DNA of 64,000 nucleotides from Brucella anthropi ATCC 49188. Lineage in GTDB: Bacteria; Pseudomonadota; Alphaproteobacteria; Rhizobiales; Rhizobiaceae. The DNA is taken from the NCBI RefSeq assembly GCF_000017405.1, contig NC_009668.1, positions 1,729,001 through 1,793,000 on the forward strand, read 5' to 3'. Below the pieces are notes generated by a model. The model was not told where the DNA came from, searched no databases, and was given only the letters and a program-made list of their open reading frames with translations. The translations under genes and the position numbers were made by a program. This document shows positions 16,381-24,551 of this stretch, one piece after another (position 1 is the stretch's first letter; each line of letters opens with the position of its first letter).

Positions 16381-17238
16381 TTAAATGATACCAGCGAGTA
16401 ACCTCAACCGTTCCTGACGTTTATTCTCCGCTGTCTTTAGTTTCCGTTTCACCTGGTAGGCTGCATTTTTGAGAATTTCATTGCCTTCTCCCCGACCAAC
16501 CAAAAGGTCGTCAATATATGTGTCCCAAAGTATGTTATGCAGTTCAGCGGCTTGACCAGGGCGAAGCTCTGCTTTCTGAATTTTGAAGCGTCCGTTTCTG
16601 TTCGGAGCGATCGAGTATTGCTTCAACGGTGCCTTACACGCATACCAAACACGCTTCAGAATGGCTTCTAGTTGATGCTCGACGCAATAGGCGGCTGATA
16701 AGCCCAATGGCATTTTATCGGCATTTTGAAGATTTATTTCTTGTATTTTCTTAGCCAACTCAGCCGTTTGAATACCCGATCTAACCCATATAAATAAATG
16801 GGCGTGCCAGGACACCGTTTTCTTTCCTGTGCCGTTGAACCCGCCTCTTGGAAAGTAACCAGGCTCAATCAATCCCCAATAGTCAAACTCAATGAACCTA
16901 AATAAACACCGCTTTAAACACCTTATTGCATTGAGGTGATCTCCATTTAGGGAGGTAATTGCTGTATTGGGAGCAATGGTTACCCAGAAAGCACGAAACT
17001 CGGGGTTACGCCCGAGATAGCTACTAAATTCTTCATGCATTGTCTCCGCAAACGCAATTCGCGCTTCAACATTTGTCGCTTTAAGCGACAAAGCATCACC
17101 TTGCTTCAAATTCTTCGCAGCTTCATCGTACAAGGCATCCCAACCAGTATTTGTCAGGATGAGTTTATGCAATTTTCTGCGCTGCTTATGGTGCGCGGTA
17201 GCAAAAGATTCTCTATCCAGTATCGCTGGCATCGTCAT
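16381..17238 (-). CDS. Putative HUH-type rolling-circle replication initiator
   Basis: 285 residues. Three Rep-like motifs appear in order: FWVTIAPN (residues 84-91) as motif 1; SWHAHLFIW with the metal-binding His145-x-His147 as the HUH motif; and VWYACK with Tyr199 and Lys202 as the YxxK catalytic motif. These would make it a single-strand nicking enzyme of a plasmid or phage. It is flanked on both sides by long inverted repeats. No helicase domain is seen. I do not recognise a named family; the assignment rests on motif order and spacing. An alternative is a phage replication protein of other type. Confidence 0.6.
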   Translation of the reverse strand: MTMPAILDRESFATAHHKQRRKLHKLILTNTGWDALYDEAAKNLKQGDALSLKATNVEARIAFAETMHEEFSSYLGRNPEFRAFWVTIAPNTAITSLNGDHLNAIRCLKRCLFRFIEFDYWGLIEPGYFPRGGFNGTGKKTVSWHAHLFIWVRSGIQTAELAKKIQEINLQNADKMPLGLSAAYCVEHQLEAILKRVWYACKAPLKQYSIAPNRNGRFKIQKAELRPGQAAELHNILWDTYIDDLLVGRGEGNEILKNAAYQVKRKLKTAENKRQERLRLLAGII

Positions 17239-17283
17239 GACAAGAAACCCTTATTGGTTAATATCGATGTTTATGCTAGTAAT

Positions 17284-17315
17284 ATAATCGGTATAATTTC
17301 GGTTATACCGATTAT
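17284..17315. repeat. 13-bp inverted repeat upstream of the putative rep gene
   Basis: ATAATCGGTATAA, 6-nt spacer, TTATACCGATTAT: a perfect 13-bp dyad in the 94-bp gap between the rep start and the upstream gene. Position fits an operator or the nick-site region. Confidence 0.8.
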
Positions 17316-17332
17316 TAAGGGCTATTTGTGTG

Positions 17333-17998
17333 TTACAAGGGCGTTATATCTGTGCCAATACGTGTTATTTTTGTAGAATTCTCATCCTTTTTCTTGACTG
17401 ATACATGTGATGTTACTATAAATTCACCCTCACACCCCATTTCAGCCAGCCTTTTAATGTAAGCGGGCGATTTCTGATAAATAATGATCGGTTGACCAGT
17501 CTCCGAATTGCCGACTCCTCTCTTTTTGGCATTTTTTCGCGCAAGCGTTTCGATACCTTCATTCTTAAGCATTTCAGCAACAACATCTGGCGCTAGATCT
17601 TCCGCAAATGCTGCCGCTAAAGCGCGATTGTATTTGCTCAGCGTTTGTCGCTCCTTTGCTGAGCCATCAAAGAGGTACGCAAAAAAGAAACGCAGCGCCT
17701 CTTCTGGCTTATGCGATTTTGGTTTTTGTTTTCTGGATCTAAAAAATTCTTCCCTGCAAAAATCTTGCCAAGAATCATTGTCATTTTTACATGCACGAGC
17801 TAATCCATAAACTCGAGTAATTATACTGTATGTCTTTTCTCGCGTGCGTAATTCTAGATTATTTCTTTCCTCTTTAAGATCATTCAATTCTTTTATCAAA
17901 TCCATCTTAATATCCTTCTTCTTATTTATATTCTGAAGGGCCGTATTTATTTTATCTTTGGTTGCATCGCTAAGATCGATTTTCGCTCTCTTGTTCAT
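17333..17998 (-). CDS. Hypothetical charged coiled-coil protein
   Basis: About 221 residues, Lys/Glu-rich. The N-terminal 70 residues are likely coiled coil (KMDLIKELNDLKEERNNLEL). A helical middle and a beta-like C-terminus follow (YIKRLAEMGCEGEFIVTSHV). The ATG at 17998 has GGAGG upstream within the end of a longer in-frame reading. AT-rich codon use differs from the flanking chromosomal genes, consistent with a mobile element. It lies directly upstream of the putative rep gene. No family recognised. Confidence 0.65.
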   Translation of the reverse strand: MNKRAKIDLSDATKDKINTALQNINKKKDIKMDLIKELNDLKEERNNLELRTREKTYSIITRVYGLARACKNDNDSWQDFCREEFFRSRKQKPKSHKPEEALRFFFAYLFDGSAKERQTLSKYNRALAAAFAEDLAPDVVAEMLKNEGIETLARKNAKKRGVGNSETGQPIIIYQKSPAYIKRLAEMGCEGEFIVTSHVSVKKKDENSTKITRIGTDITPL

Positions 17999-18018
17999 TT
18001 CTGCCTCCATGCTTTGAA

Positions 18019-18534
18019 CTAATACTGGGAAGTGTTTTCGTGTTTGCGCGCTTCGATGAAGGTCAGCAAATCGCCGTACTGATATCGAACAGCGCCGCCG
18101 ATCCGACGAAAGGGCAGCTTCTCAACGCCCTGTACGCGCCAATTGGCGAGCGTTTTTGAGCGAAGCCCTAGGATCGCTGCCGCTTGTTCCGAAGTTAAAA
18201 GATGTTCAGGCTGATAAGTAATGGGCGGCGGCGAGATAGCCTTCACCATTCGCAGCTTTCGTTTAACCGGCTTTGCGAAAACGCCAAGAGAAAGCCCATA
18301 CTGACGAACCAGATGTTCGGTCAGTTCGAGATATGAATTTTCAAGAGAAGAAAGCTGCCTTCTTTTCTTGACCATAATAGTGCTCCCGACAATGGCGGAA
18401 GACGAGGTCTTTGAATGCAGCTCTAAATCTCGAGTCAGCTCCAAGACATCGTCATCCGCGGTGAAAACCACGTTCAACTTAGTCTTTTCGCCAACTCTGC
18501 TTTTTCTTTCGCGATGCATGAACAACTGCATCAA
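18019..18534 (-). CDS. Helix-turn-helix (excisionase/AlpA-like) protein
   Basis: 171 residues. The C-terminal 55 carry a MerR/AlpA-type winged helix (LLTSEQAAAILGLRSKTLAN, then GGAVRYQYGDLLTFIEA), typical of excisionases and element regulators (HTH_17). The N-terminal half is basic and unrecognised. It ends 20 bp before the coiled-coil gene, in the same direction. Likely controls element excision or the downstream rep genes (inference). Confidence 0.72.
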   Translation of the reverse strand: MMQLFMHRERKSRVGEKTKLNVVFTADDDVLELTRDLELHSKTSSSAIVGSTIMVKKRRQLSSLENSYLELTEHLVRQYGLSLGVFAKPVKRKLRMVKAISPPPITYQPEHLLTSEQAAAILGLRSKTLANWRVQGVEKLPFRRIGGAVRYQYGDLLTFIEARKHENTSQY

Positions 18535-18735
18535 AAAAGCGAAGCGTCGGATATACCTGCTTCTATAGAAACATTTTCATTTAGCTCTCACTAAATGGAT
18601 ACACCGATCTGTCTGATAAACTTAATTATCTCGATCGTTTGCGTTCAGCAGCTTGTTCAAGGCTTCTGAGTTGTAAGAGACTGCTATACTATTTCAATCT
18701 CGTCAAGAGAGGTCGCTAGCAATATAAAGAAATCT

Positions 18736-19356
18736 TTATACGCCCATGCACAACGCAAAATTTAGCAAAATAATCGAACCCGGCTGAACGTGAGTACGAC
18801 GCCGCTTCGGATCGATGAATCCTGCTGGCTGAAACGCTGATATGGCTAAGTGCGATTGGCGGTCGCTGTCAAAAAGATGCGCGCGCTGCTCGTCGAGTTG
18901 CTTAATGACGCACCAGTGATTGAGCGTTCCATACACCGCGGCCAGCACCGCAGTATTGGATTGCGCAAGGTGATCGCTGATTGTATTCACCGACTCCATT
19001 GCTTCTAAGGGCCTTCTGAGTGCAAACGGTCGGCGCATCACAACCTCGATGTTGTGATATTCACGCATGTGATCTTGTGCAACATGCGTCAAGGCGATCA
19101 TGCCATATAATGACAAGCCATCGTTCACCAGCTCAAGGTGACCGCGGCTTTTAATAGCGTGATCAGTCAGTTTTCGAAACAGCTCTTCCCAATGCTCGCC
19201 TTTCGCCGATACCAATTCATTTCGTAAGGCCCAGCGAATACCGTTGATCAGGGCATATACACCGCAAAGTGAATCGAGGTTGCCCTGGAGATAAGGTCTG
19301 AGCTTTGGCCAGTGATTATCCGCCATGATTGCGATTGCCAGTTGCTCAATATTCAT
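18736..19356 (-). CDS. Putative papain-like (C39-like) cysteine peptidase
   Basis: 206 residues. QGNLDSLCGVYALINGIRWA (residues 24-43) has the Gln-x6-Cys pattern and following helix of papain-like enzymes, with Cys31 as nucleophile. NHWCVIKQLDE supplies His147, and LFDSD supplies Asp163 or Asp165, in the order Cys-His-Asp. No signal peptide is seen, so it would act in the cytoplasm. It overlaps the upstream DUF3768 gene by 11 bp and is probably translationally coupled to it. Family not named; the catalytic call is from motif pattern only. A peptidase-fold toxin or effector is one possibility. Confidence 0.55.
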   Translation of the reverse strand: MNIEQLAIAIMADNHWPKLRPYLQGNLDSLCGVYALINGIRWALRNELVSAKGEHWEELFRKLTDHAIKSRGHLELVNDGLSLYGMIALTHVAQDHMREYHNIEVVMRRPFALRRPLEAMESVNTISDHLAQSNTAVLAAVYGTLNHWCVIKQLDEQRAHLFDSDRQSHLAISAFQPAGFIDPKRRRTHVQPGSIILLNFALCMGV

Positions 19357-19702
19357 CAGCGAGCATGATGGTCATAACCCGCACGGTCACATTGGGATCT
19401 GCCTTGTCAGGTGAATGCATCGACAAGCTCTCATCGTAATAGTCGATTTTCCAAAAAACCGAATGCTGGGCGATTTGAACGAAGCCAAAGTCATGCTCGG
19501 TATGGGGATCGTTTTCCTCGATGAAACTATCAAAGCTGCGAATGGCCTGAACAATGTCGTGAATCTCTGATTGCTGAAGTGCCGCGATCCGTTGTGTCAT
19601 CATAATGCGACCGCCGATCCCGTATTTGCGCAAGCGATCATTGAGCGCCGCGATGATTTGAGATTGCAATATGTTCGTGCTTTGTTCTAGGTTGTTGGTC
19701 AT
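19346..19702 (-). CDS. DUF3768 family protein
   Basis: 118 residues that fit DUF3768 along their length: ALNDRLRKYGIGGRIMMTQ, then FIEENDPHTEHDFGF, FWKIDYYDE and a C-terminal RVMTIMLADEY. DUF3768 genes are common on alphaproteobacterial plasmids and islands; function unknown. GGAGAACC precedes the ATG at 19702. Overlap with the peptidase-like gene downstream suggests the two products work together. Confidence 0.85.
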   Translation of the reverse strand: MTNNLEQSTNILQSQIIAALNDRLRKYGIGGRIMMTQRIAALQQSEIHDIVQAIRSFDSFIEENDPHTEHDFGFVQIAQHSVFWKIDYYDESLSMHSPDKADPNVTVRVMTIMLADEY

Positions 19703-19772
19703 GCGAGGTTCTCCTCTGTTCAGGATCTAGGCTCATTTCATTGTTGTTGGAGTTAGGTAACTGAGCGCTGGC

Positions 19773-20354
19773 TCAGATCATGCGAACGAGCTTACGCTGC
19801 GCATCGCTATCGCCGTCGATATAAGCTTGGGTGGTGGTGATCGATCGATGACCGGCGAGAAGCTGCACATCGCGCAGTGATCCACCGGCTTTGTGAACAA
19901 GCCTAGCGGCCTGCGTAACAAATGTCCGGCGGCCTGAGTGCGATGAGCATCCTTCCAAACCGGCGAGCGTATAAATATGCTTAAACCAGTTGACGACGGA
20001 TTTTGCTGACATTGCCCTGCCCCGCTCACTTACGATGACAGGGCCATTCAAATGGCCCCTACCCTTTGCAAGCTTTTGCAAAGCTTTTCGAAGATCGGGG
20101 TGTATAGGCACACGCCGAGGATGAGCATTTTTCGTAATACGACCCGGCAAGTTGATGGACGTGCCGAGTTTGTTGTTGGCGTCGAGCAGCATTGACCATT
20201 CGATCTTGGCGATTTCGCCTGCACGAAGTCCAGCCTTGAAGCTTAAAAGCAACATGGCGGCATTGCGGTCAGGATGTCGGAGGGTATTTGCTGTTCGAAG
20301 CGCTTGTTTTATCTGGGTTGTATTCACCGTGCGGGCTTGCCGGTGCTGCGCCAT
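19773..20354 (-). CDS. Short tyrosine recombinase (catalytic domain only)
   Basis: About 193 residues covering only the catalytic half: Arg in KAGLRAGEIAKIEW, His-x-x-Arg in SHSGRRTFV, Gly-His in LLAGHRSITTTQ and the nucleophile in QAYIDGD. The N-terminal SAM-like core-binding domain of phage integrases is absent. The ATG at 20354 has GAGG 6 bp upstream; a longer TTG reading starts at 20414. Similar short recombinases occur on rhizobial plasmids. Probably belongs to the 16-20 kb element. The 238 bp to its right hold no gene. Confidence 0.8.
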   Translation of the reverse strand: MAQHRQARTVNTTQIKQALRTANTLRHPDRNAAMLLLSFKAGLRAGEIAKIEWSMLLDANNKLGTSINLPGRITKNAHPRRVPIHPDLRKALQKLAKGRGHLNGPVIVSERGRAMSAKSVVNWFKHIYTLAGLEGCSSHSGRRTFVTQAARLVHKAGGSLRDVQLLAGHRSITTTQAYIDGDSDAQRKLVRMI

Positions 20355-20592
20355 TTTGGGCCTCGACTTGACAAACGATGTCGGCATTAAAGCCGAAAGT
20401 TCATCGTTTGTCAAGGTGCAGCCATAATTATAGAAGCAATATCAATATCTTAGTAGTATCCACTTCATTTTTCTCGTTGGAGACACTGCTTATTCTTCGA
20501 GGAAGAGTATGAACAAAATGACGCGTGCTTTCACACGGTTTTGCCAAATGCGTGTCATGCCATTTGACAAAGCATACCCAAACCCAACCACA

Positions 20593-22641
20593 TCAAAACG
20601 GAATGTTTGTCGCCTTTGTTACACCAGTCTCCTGGCACATACGCACCGCCGTATTACCGATAATAACAAAATCGAAGCTCTTCTTTTGTTCGTTATAGAT
20701 GCCCCAAAAGGGAGCATATCCAGAATAAGCGCCAAACTGGTTCTTACCGTTCACTGAACCACAAACGGAATAACTGCCATCAAAGATCCTCGCCGCAGCG
20801 ATATCATCCCGGAAACGTGCCGACGTCTCATCCCGAAGCTGCTGCCCGACTTGGCTCTTCACAACAGCGATATCGTCATGATCCAGTTGAACGGGCTTAC
20901 CAGGGCCGTAGTTTACGATGCCAAACATGTAATACATGAGTGGGCTATCTTTCTTCAGCTGCATTTGCTGCTGTTCATCGAGGACGGATTGGCCGGTAGG
21001 AGAATTGACAATAAATGCACCCGGGTCTGTGTTTTGCGGCAAAGTTTGCTCTGACTGCACGCTCCCCGGAGCAGGCGGCATTTTTTCGACGTGGCTGACG
21101 GCTTCGATCCATTTTCGCTCTTCATTGAAATTGCCTTCAATCCGGCATTCATTGTCCATTTGGCAGATTTTGAAGATTTCTTGGCCGACATTAGATTGGG
21201 TCAGGAAACCGTAGGAATTCCCGCCGTCACTCCCCGTGATTTCGAACGCACTGTCGGTCGAACCGACGACAATTCGCCCCGTCATGCTTTTTTGGACGAC
21301 ACTTTCTCCGGGAAATTGTTGGTCGCCCCCTCGCTGGCGCTCGCCAATTTTCCAGGCACATATCGTTGCTGTTGTGCTTTTCCAGCAAGCTCCGTCCTGC
21401 TGCATATAACCAATAGCAATATCGGGCTGACTGTAACTACCTTTGCCAGCGTTCCAGTATCCGCTATGAACGGTCGAGACATGGTCGACATTCACAGCAG
21501 CCGAGTACTTGCCCGAATAAACAGAGAAGCTGCCACTTTTATCGGCTCGCCACTGGCACGCGCCATCAGCATATGTTTCGCCGCCGACCGCAATGAGACA
21601 ATCAATGGCGGAAAGATTGGGTGTTGAATTTGCAGTTTCTGTTGAATGCGGGCCGTTTTCATCATCGGCTTCAATCTTTGATCGAGCATACTCGGCGATC
21701 TCTTCAGTCGTCGGCAATGCGTAGAATGGCGAGGTGACCCCAGCAGCTTGCGGCAGGGTTTTAGGGTTACACCGGTTTAGCGCTGTCAATTGGTCGCCGT
21801 ACTTGAATGAAAACCTCGTCGCGCTTTGGATCGTATAGATATCTTCTGTCGTCTCGACGTCATCGAGGTTGCGCCCGCAGGTTTGCTTTACCCTATATTG
21901 CGACTGGTTTATTTTCTCGACATTCTCAAAACGACAAGCGGAACTTGGCCAGTTCAGCGACTTGCTATCGGTATAAATGACGTTAGGTCCCAAACCGCCA
22001 GAACAATTGCCGTCAGCAATGGTGTAAAATCCCGATTGTATTGGCAGGCTGAAGCTCGAAGCCCCCATACCGCCTTCGGCGCAGGACCAAAGCATATCGA
22101 GTGCGTTGCTCGAGCCCTTGAGCGACACGTCATACGTTTCATTGTTAAAGGATATGCGAACCCGAGCCGCCGTTCGGATACGGTTTTCAAGGCTGTCTTC
22201 CCCTGCCCCCGATGGCACCACCACTGTATTCTTGAACGACGCTCTCACCGTCGTCGCTATTGACCGATCGCTATCGAATGCAATCGCCCCATTCCACTCC
22301 GTTCCTTGTTCAAGGCGCCAATCAGCTGACGTCAAGCCAATCTGGAAAGTCTCATTGTTGTTTACATATATAATGGCGTGCACATTTTTCTTGATGTGAC
22401 GCCCCATGACGCAGCCTTTTTCCGGGTCTTTTTGCTTTGGAAAAGCGATCCAGCCGTTTTCCTGGAAGATAATTTGCGGTCCGTTGGCGTAGCTCACTGA
22501 AGGCACTAGGACGCTCGCAGCAAAACTCAGCGATGCAATGAACGAACTGAGTAAAAAACCCCGACCAAGAACGAACTTTGAGGTCTTCGAACTTTGGCCG
22601 AACTCAAGCGCTGGCGCTGATTGGTTCTGCTCCATGATCAT
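20593..22641 (-). CDS. Large exported hypothetical protein
   Basis: 682 residues with an N-terminal hydrophobic signal after about 30 residues (FLLSSFIASLSFAASVLVP, cleavage likely after SYA). The mature protein has at least a dozen cysteines, suggesting disulfides and periplasmic location. The middle contains DGNCSGGLG, DGACQWRA and DGACWKS repeats of similar build, each centred on a Cys and aromatic residue. No known domain is recognised. The ATG follows the stop of the immunity-like gene by 3 bp, so it is the last gene of a three-gene operon. Confidence 0.75.
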   Translation of the reverse strand: MIMEQNQSAPALEFGQSSKTSKFVLGRGFLLSSFIASLSFAASVLVPSVSYANGPQIIFQENGWIAFPKQKDPEKGCVMGRHIKKNVHAIIYVNNNETFQIGLTSADWRLEQGTEWNGAIAFDSDRSIATTVRASFKNTVVVPSGAGEDSLENRIRTAARVRISFNNETYDVSLKGSSNALDMLWSCAEGGMGASSFSLPIQSGFYTIADGNCSGGLGPNVIYTDSKSLNWPSSACRFENVEKINQSQYRVKQTCGRNLDDVETTEDIYTIQSATRFSFKYGDQLTALNRCNPKTLPQAAGVTSPFYALPTTEEIAEYARSKIEADDENGPHSTETANSTPNLSAIDCLIAVGGETYADGACQWRADKSGSFSVYSGKYSAAVNVDHVSTVHSGYWNAGKGSYSQPDIAIGYMQQDGACWKSTTATICAWKIGERQRGGDQQFPGESVVQKSMTGRIVVGSTDSAFEITGSDGGNSYGFLTQSNVGQEIFKICQMDNECRIEGNFNEERKWIEAVSHVEKMPPAPGSVQSEQTLPQNTDPGAFIVNSPTGQSVLDEQQQMQLKKDSPLMYYMFGIVNYGPGKPVQLDHDDIAVVKSQVGQQLRDETSARFRDDIAAARIFDGSYSVCGSVNGKNQFGAYSGYAPFWGIYNEQKKSFDFVIIGNTAVRMCQETGVTKATNIPF

Positions 22642-22644
22642 ATT

Positions 22645-23226
22645 TTACCCCGTCTTGTGAATGTAGCGTTTGAGGATAGGTGCCTTGAGTGCGGTATATT
22701 CTTCCGCCGATATCGCGCCGTTTTCGAACAGCGTCTTCAAACGTCGCAGCGTTTGCACGCTCTCGGCGGCAGAATGATCGCTCGATGCAATTGGGTCGTT
22801 AGTCGAGCTGCCCGCCAAAACCCTGTTCTGATCCCCGTTCATAGTTGGATCGGCGCGAACATTAACTGGGTCATTAACGAAGAGATTGACGCCGCTTTCG
22901 CCGCCATTGCTGCCGTCTTCGCTAATGTGCGCATAATGCAATGCCCACACCAACGCTGCTATCCAACCGACAACCGTGCCGCCGAAGGCAAGATTGACGA
23001 CGAAAATCAGCCAGCGATTGGGATGCTGGCGCCGAAAGGCAACAATTGTCGGAATGAATATGACAGCCAGAATGGCAACAATCCCGGCGATGAATGCGAG
23101 CGCCAAAAGCGCGGTTTGCATATCGCCCTGCCCTGCCCAGGCGCGTTCTGAAAAAGCGAAGACCATCATCGGTGATAGGCTAAGCAGCGGCAATTGCCGC
23201 TGCAATGATCTAGAATGTTTCCCCAT
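22645..23226 (-). CDS. Superinfection-immunity-like membrane protein with SHOCT domain
   Basis: 193 residues. Two or three membrane segments surround HPNRWLIFVVNLAFGGTVVG-like sequence, the signature of the superinfection immunity (T4 Imm-like) family. A polar linker is followed by a C-terminal SHOCT motif (RRLKTLFENGAISAEEYTAL). T4 Imm blocks DNA entry of superinfecting phage; many bacterial homologues are of unknown role. It lies between a DUF805-SHOCT gene and the exported 682-aa protein in one operon. The shared SHOCT tail suggests a common partner (inference). Confidence 0.82.
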   Translation of the reverse strand: MGKHSRSLQRQLPLLSLSPMMVFAFSERAWAGQGDMQTALLALAFIAGIVAILAVIFIPTIVAFRRQHPNRWLIFVVNLAFGGTVVGWIAALVWALHYAHISEDGSNGGESGVNLFVNDPVNVRADPTMNGDQNRVLAGSSTNDPIASSDHSAAESVQTLRRLKTLFENGAISAEEYTALKAPILKRYIHKTG

Positions 23227-23235
23227 GGCACTGCC

Positions 23236-23610
23236 TCACCGTGAAGGGCGGGTCAGCACATTGGCTTTCAACTGCTTGAACTCATCCTCATCAATCGCCC
23301 CCGAGGCGCGCAATGATGCGATTTTTTCCAACTGATCGAGAGAGTTCCCCGAAGCTGGCGTCGCAGGCTTGGATCCAGCAAATGGTTCATGCGGTTCATA
23401 TCCCGGCGTCGAGTCAAATCGATTGCGGCCCGGTGACGATGGCAGGCACATGAAAATCAGCACAGCAAGCTGACCAATCAGCGGCACGAACACCGCCAAC
23501 AACCACCAACCTGATCTGTCGGTATCATGCAGGCGACGAACGCCAACAGCGATCGACGGAACCAGGTGGGCCAAATACACCAAGCCGGTAATCACCCCCG
23601 CAGGTTCATC
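23236..23610 (-). pseudogene. DUF805-SHOCT membrane protein, 3' part (split by IS66 element)
   Basis: The C-terminal part of a DUF805 membrane protein (VRRLHDTDRSGWWLLAVFVP) followed by a SHOCT tail (LEKIASLRASGAIDEDEFKQ). The frame continues into the IS end only by chance. The N-terminal half lies at 26746-26903 on the far side of the IS66-type element. Removing the element and one copy of the 8-bp duplication restores an uninterrupted reading frame (TTTDEPAGVITG across the joint). The gene heads the operon with the immunity-like gene 9 bp downstream, so the insertion may also reduce expression of the rest. Confidence 0.88.
23603..23610. repeat. Left copy of the 8-bp target duplication (GGTTCATC)
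   Basis: Identical to 26746-26753 on the other side of the element; 8 bp is the usual duplication length for IS66. Confidence 0.9.
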
Positions 23611-23691
23611 GTGAGCGCTACGAACAGCCCACCTTTTCTTTTGTGAATGATGCCGCGAGATAAGCTTCTTTATTGATAGGAGCGGACCGAG

Positions 23692-24150
23692 ATGATTGGA
23701 GATCGCGCTGATGCCATGCTTGAAGACATGGATGAAGCCAGGCATGAGGGAAAGTACCATCGGATCGAGGTGATTACCGGCCGGCGTCAGCGGCGCAATT
23801 GGACTGACGAGGAGAAGGCACGGATCCTTGCGGAAAGCGCGGAACCTGATGTGAACATCTCAGCCGTTGCCCGGCGCTGGGGCGTCAATCGCGGCTTGCT
23901 GAACGTCTGGCGTCGGGACGCTGGGCTGACGTCTCAACGATCCGCGAGGGTCAGTGCGCAACAGGCGATGTTCGTGCCGGTGACGGTGACTGGCGATCAA
24001 GCGTCGGTCCCAGGCTCGCCGCCAGATGTGGCCCACTTTGGCGTCGGTCGAATTGAGGTCGAGATTGCTGGCGCGCGCATGACGGTTATTGGCCCGATAG
24101 CACCAGAACTGGCGCAAGCGATGGTGGCGGCCTTGCGAGGTCGCCGGTGA
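23692..24150 (+). CDS. tnpA: IS66 accessory protein TnpA
   Basis: 152 residues with an N-terminal helix-turn-helix of the IS66 Orf1 type (RRNWTDEEKARILAESAEPD, then SAVARRWGVNRGLLNVWRR). The ATG at 23692 is preceded by AGGAGCGG. The TGA overlaps the GTG of tnpB. Intact length for the family. Confidence 0.88.
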   Translation: MIGDRADAMLEDMDEARHEGKYHRIEVITGRRQRRNWTDEEKARILAESAEPDVNISAVARRWGVNRGLLNVWRRDAGLTSQRSARVSAQQAMFVPVTVTGDQASVPGSPPDVAHFGVGRIEVEIAGARMTVIGPIAPELAQAMVAALRGRR

Positions 24151-24503
24151 TCGGCGTTTCGCCGAGTGGCGTGAAGATCATGGTGGCAACGCAACCGGTC
24201 GACTTCCGGCGCGGCATGAATGGCCTTGTGGCGTTGGTGGCGTCAGCACTTATGGCCGATCCCTATTGTGGCGACGTGTTTGTGTTCCGCGCCAGGCGTC
24301 TGGATCGGCTTCGCTGCATTTACTGGGATGGGTCAGGCATGATCCTGGCGACGAAGTGGTTGGAAAGCGGAAAGTTTGTTTGGCCCCCGATCCGCGATGG
24401 TGCAATACAGATGAGTACCCAGGAGTTCTCGCTTTTGCTGGCGGGCATTGACTGGACGCGGGTCAGGCGAAACGCGGTGAGACGCCCCTCAAAAACAGGC
24501 TGA
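24147..24503 (+). CDS. tnpB: IS66 accessory protein TnpB
   Basis: 118 residues with the Orf2 signature VATQPVDFRRGMNGLVALV and the IYWDGSGMILATKWLESGKF block. GTG start overlaps the tnpA stop (GTGA). Required with TnpA and TnpC for IS66 transposition in studied members; complete here. Confidence 0.92.
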   Translation: MIGVSPSGVKIMVATQPVDFRRGMNGLVALVASALMADPYCGDVFVFRARRLDRLRCIYWDGSGMILATKWLESGKFVWPPIRDGAIQMSTQEFSLLLAGIDWTRVRRNAVRRPSKTG

Positions 24504-24551
24504 TCCTATTGGTTTTGCTTGAAAATTCAGGCTGATATGGTAGGGTCAGTC

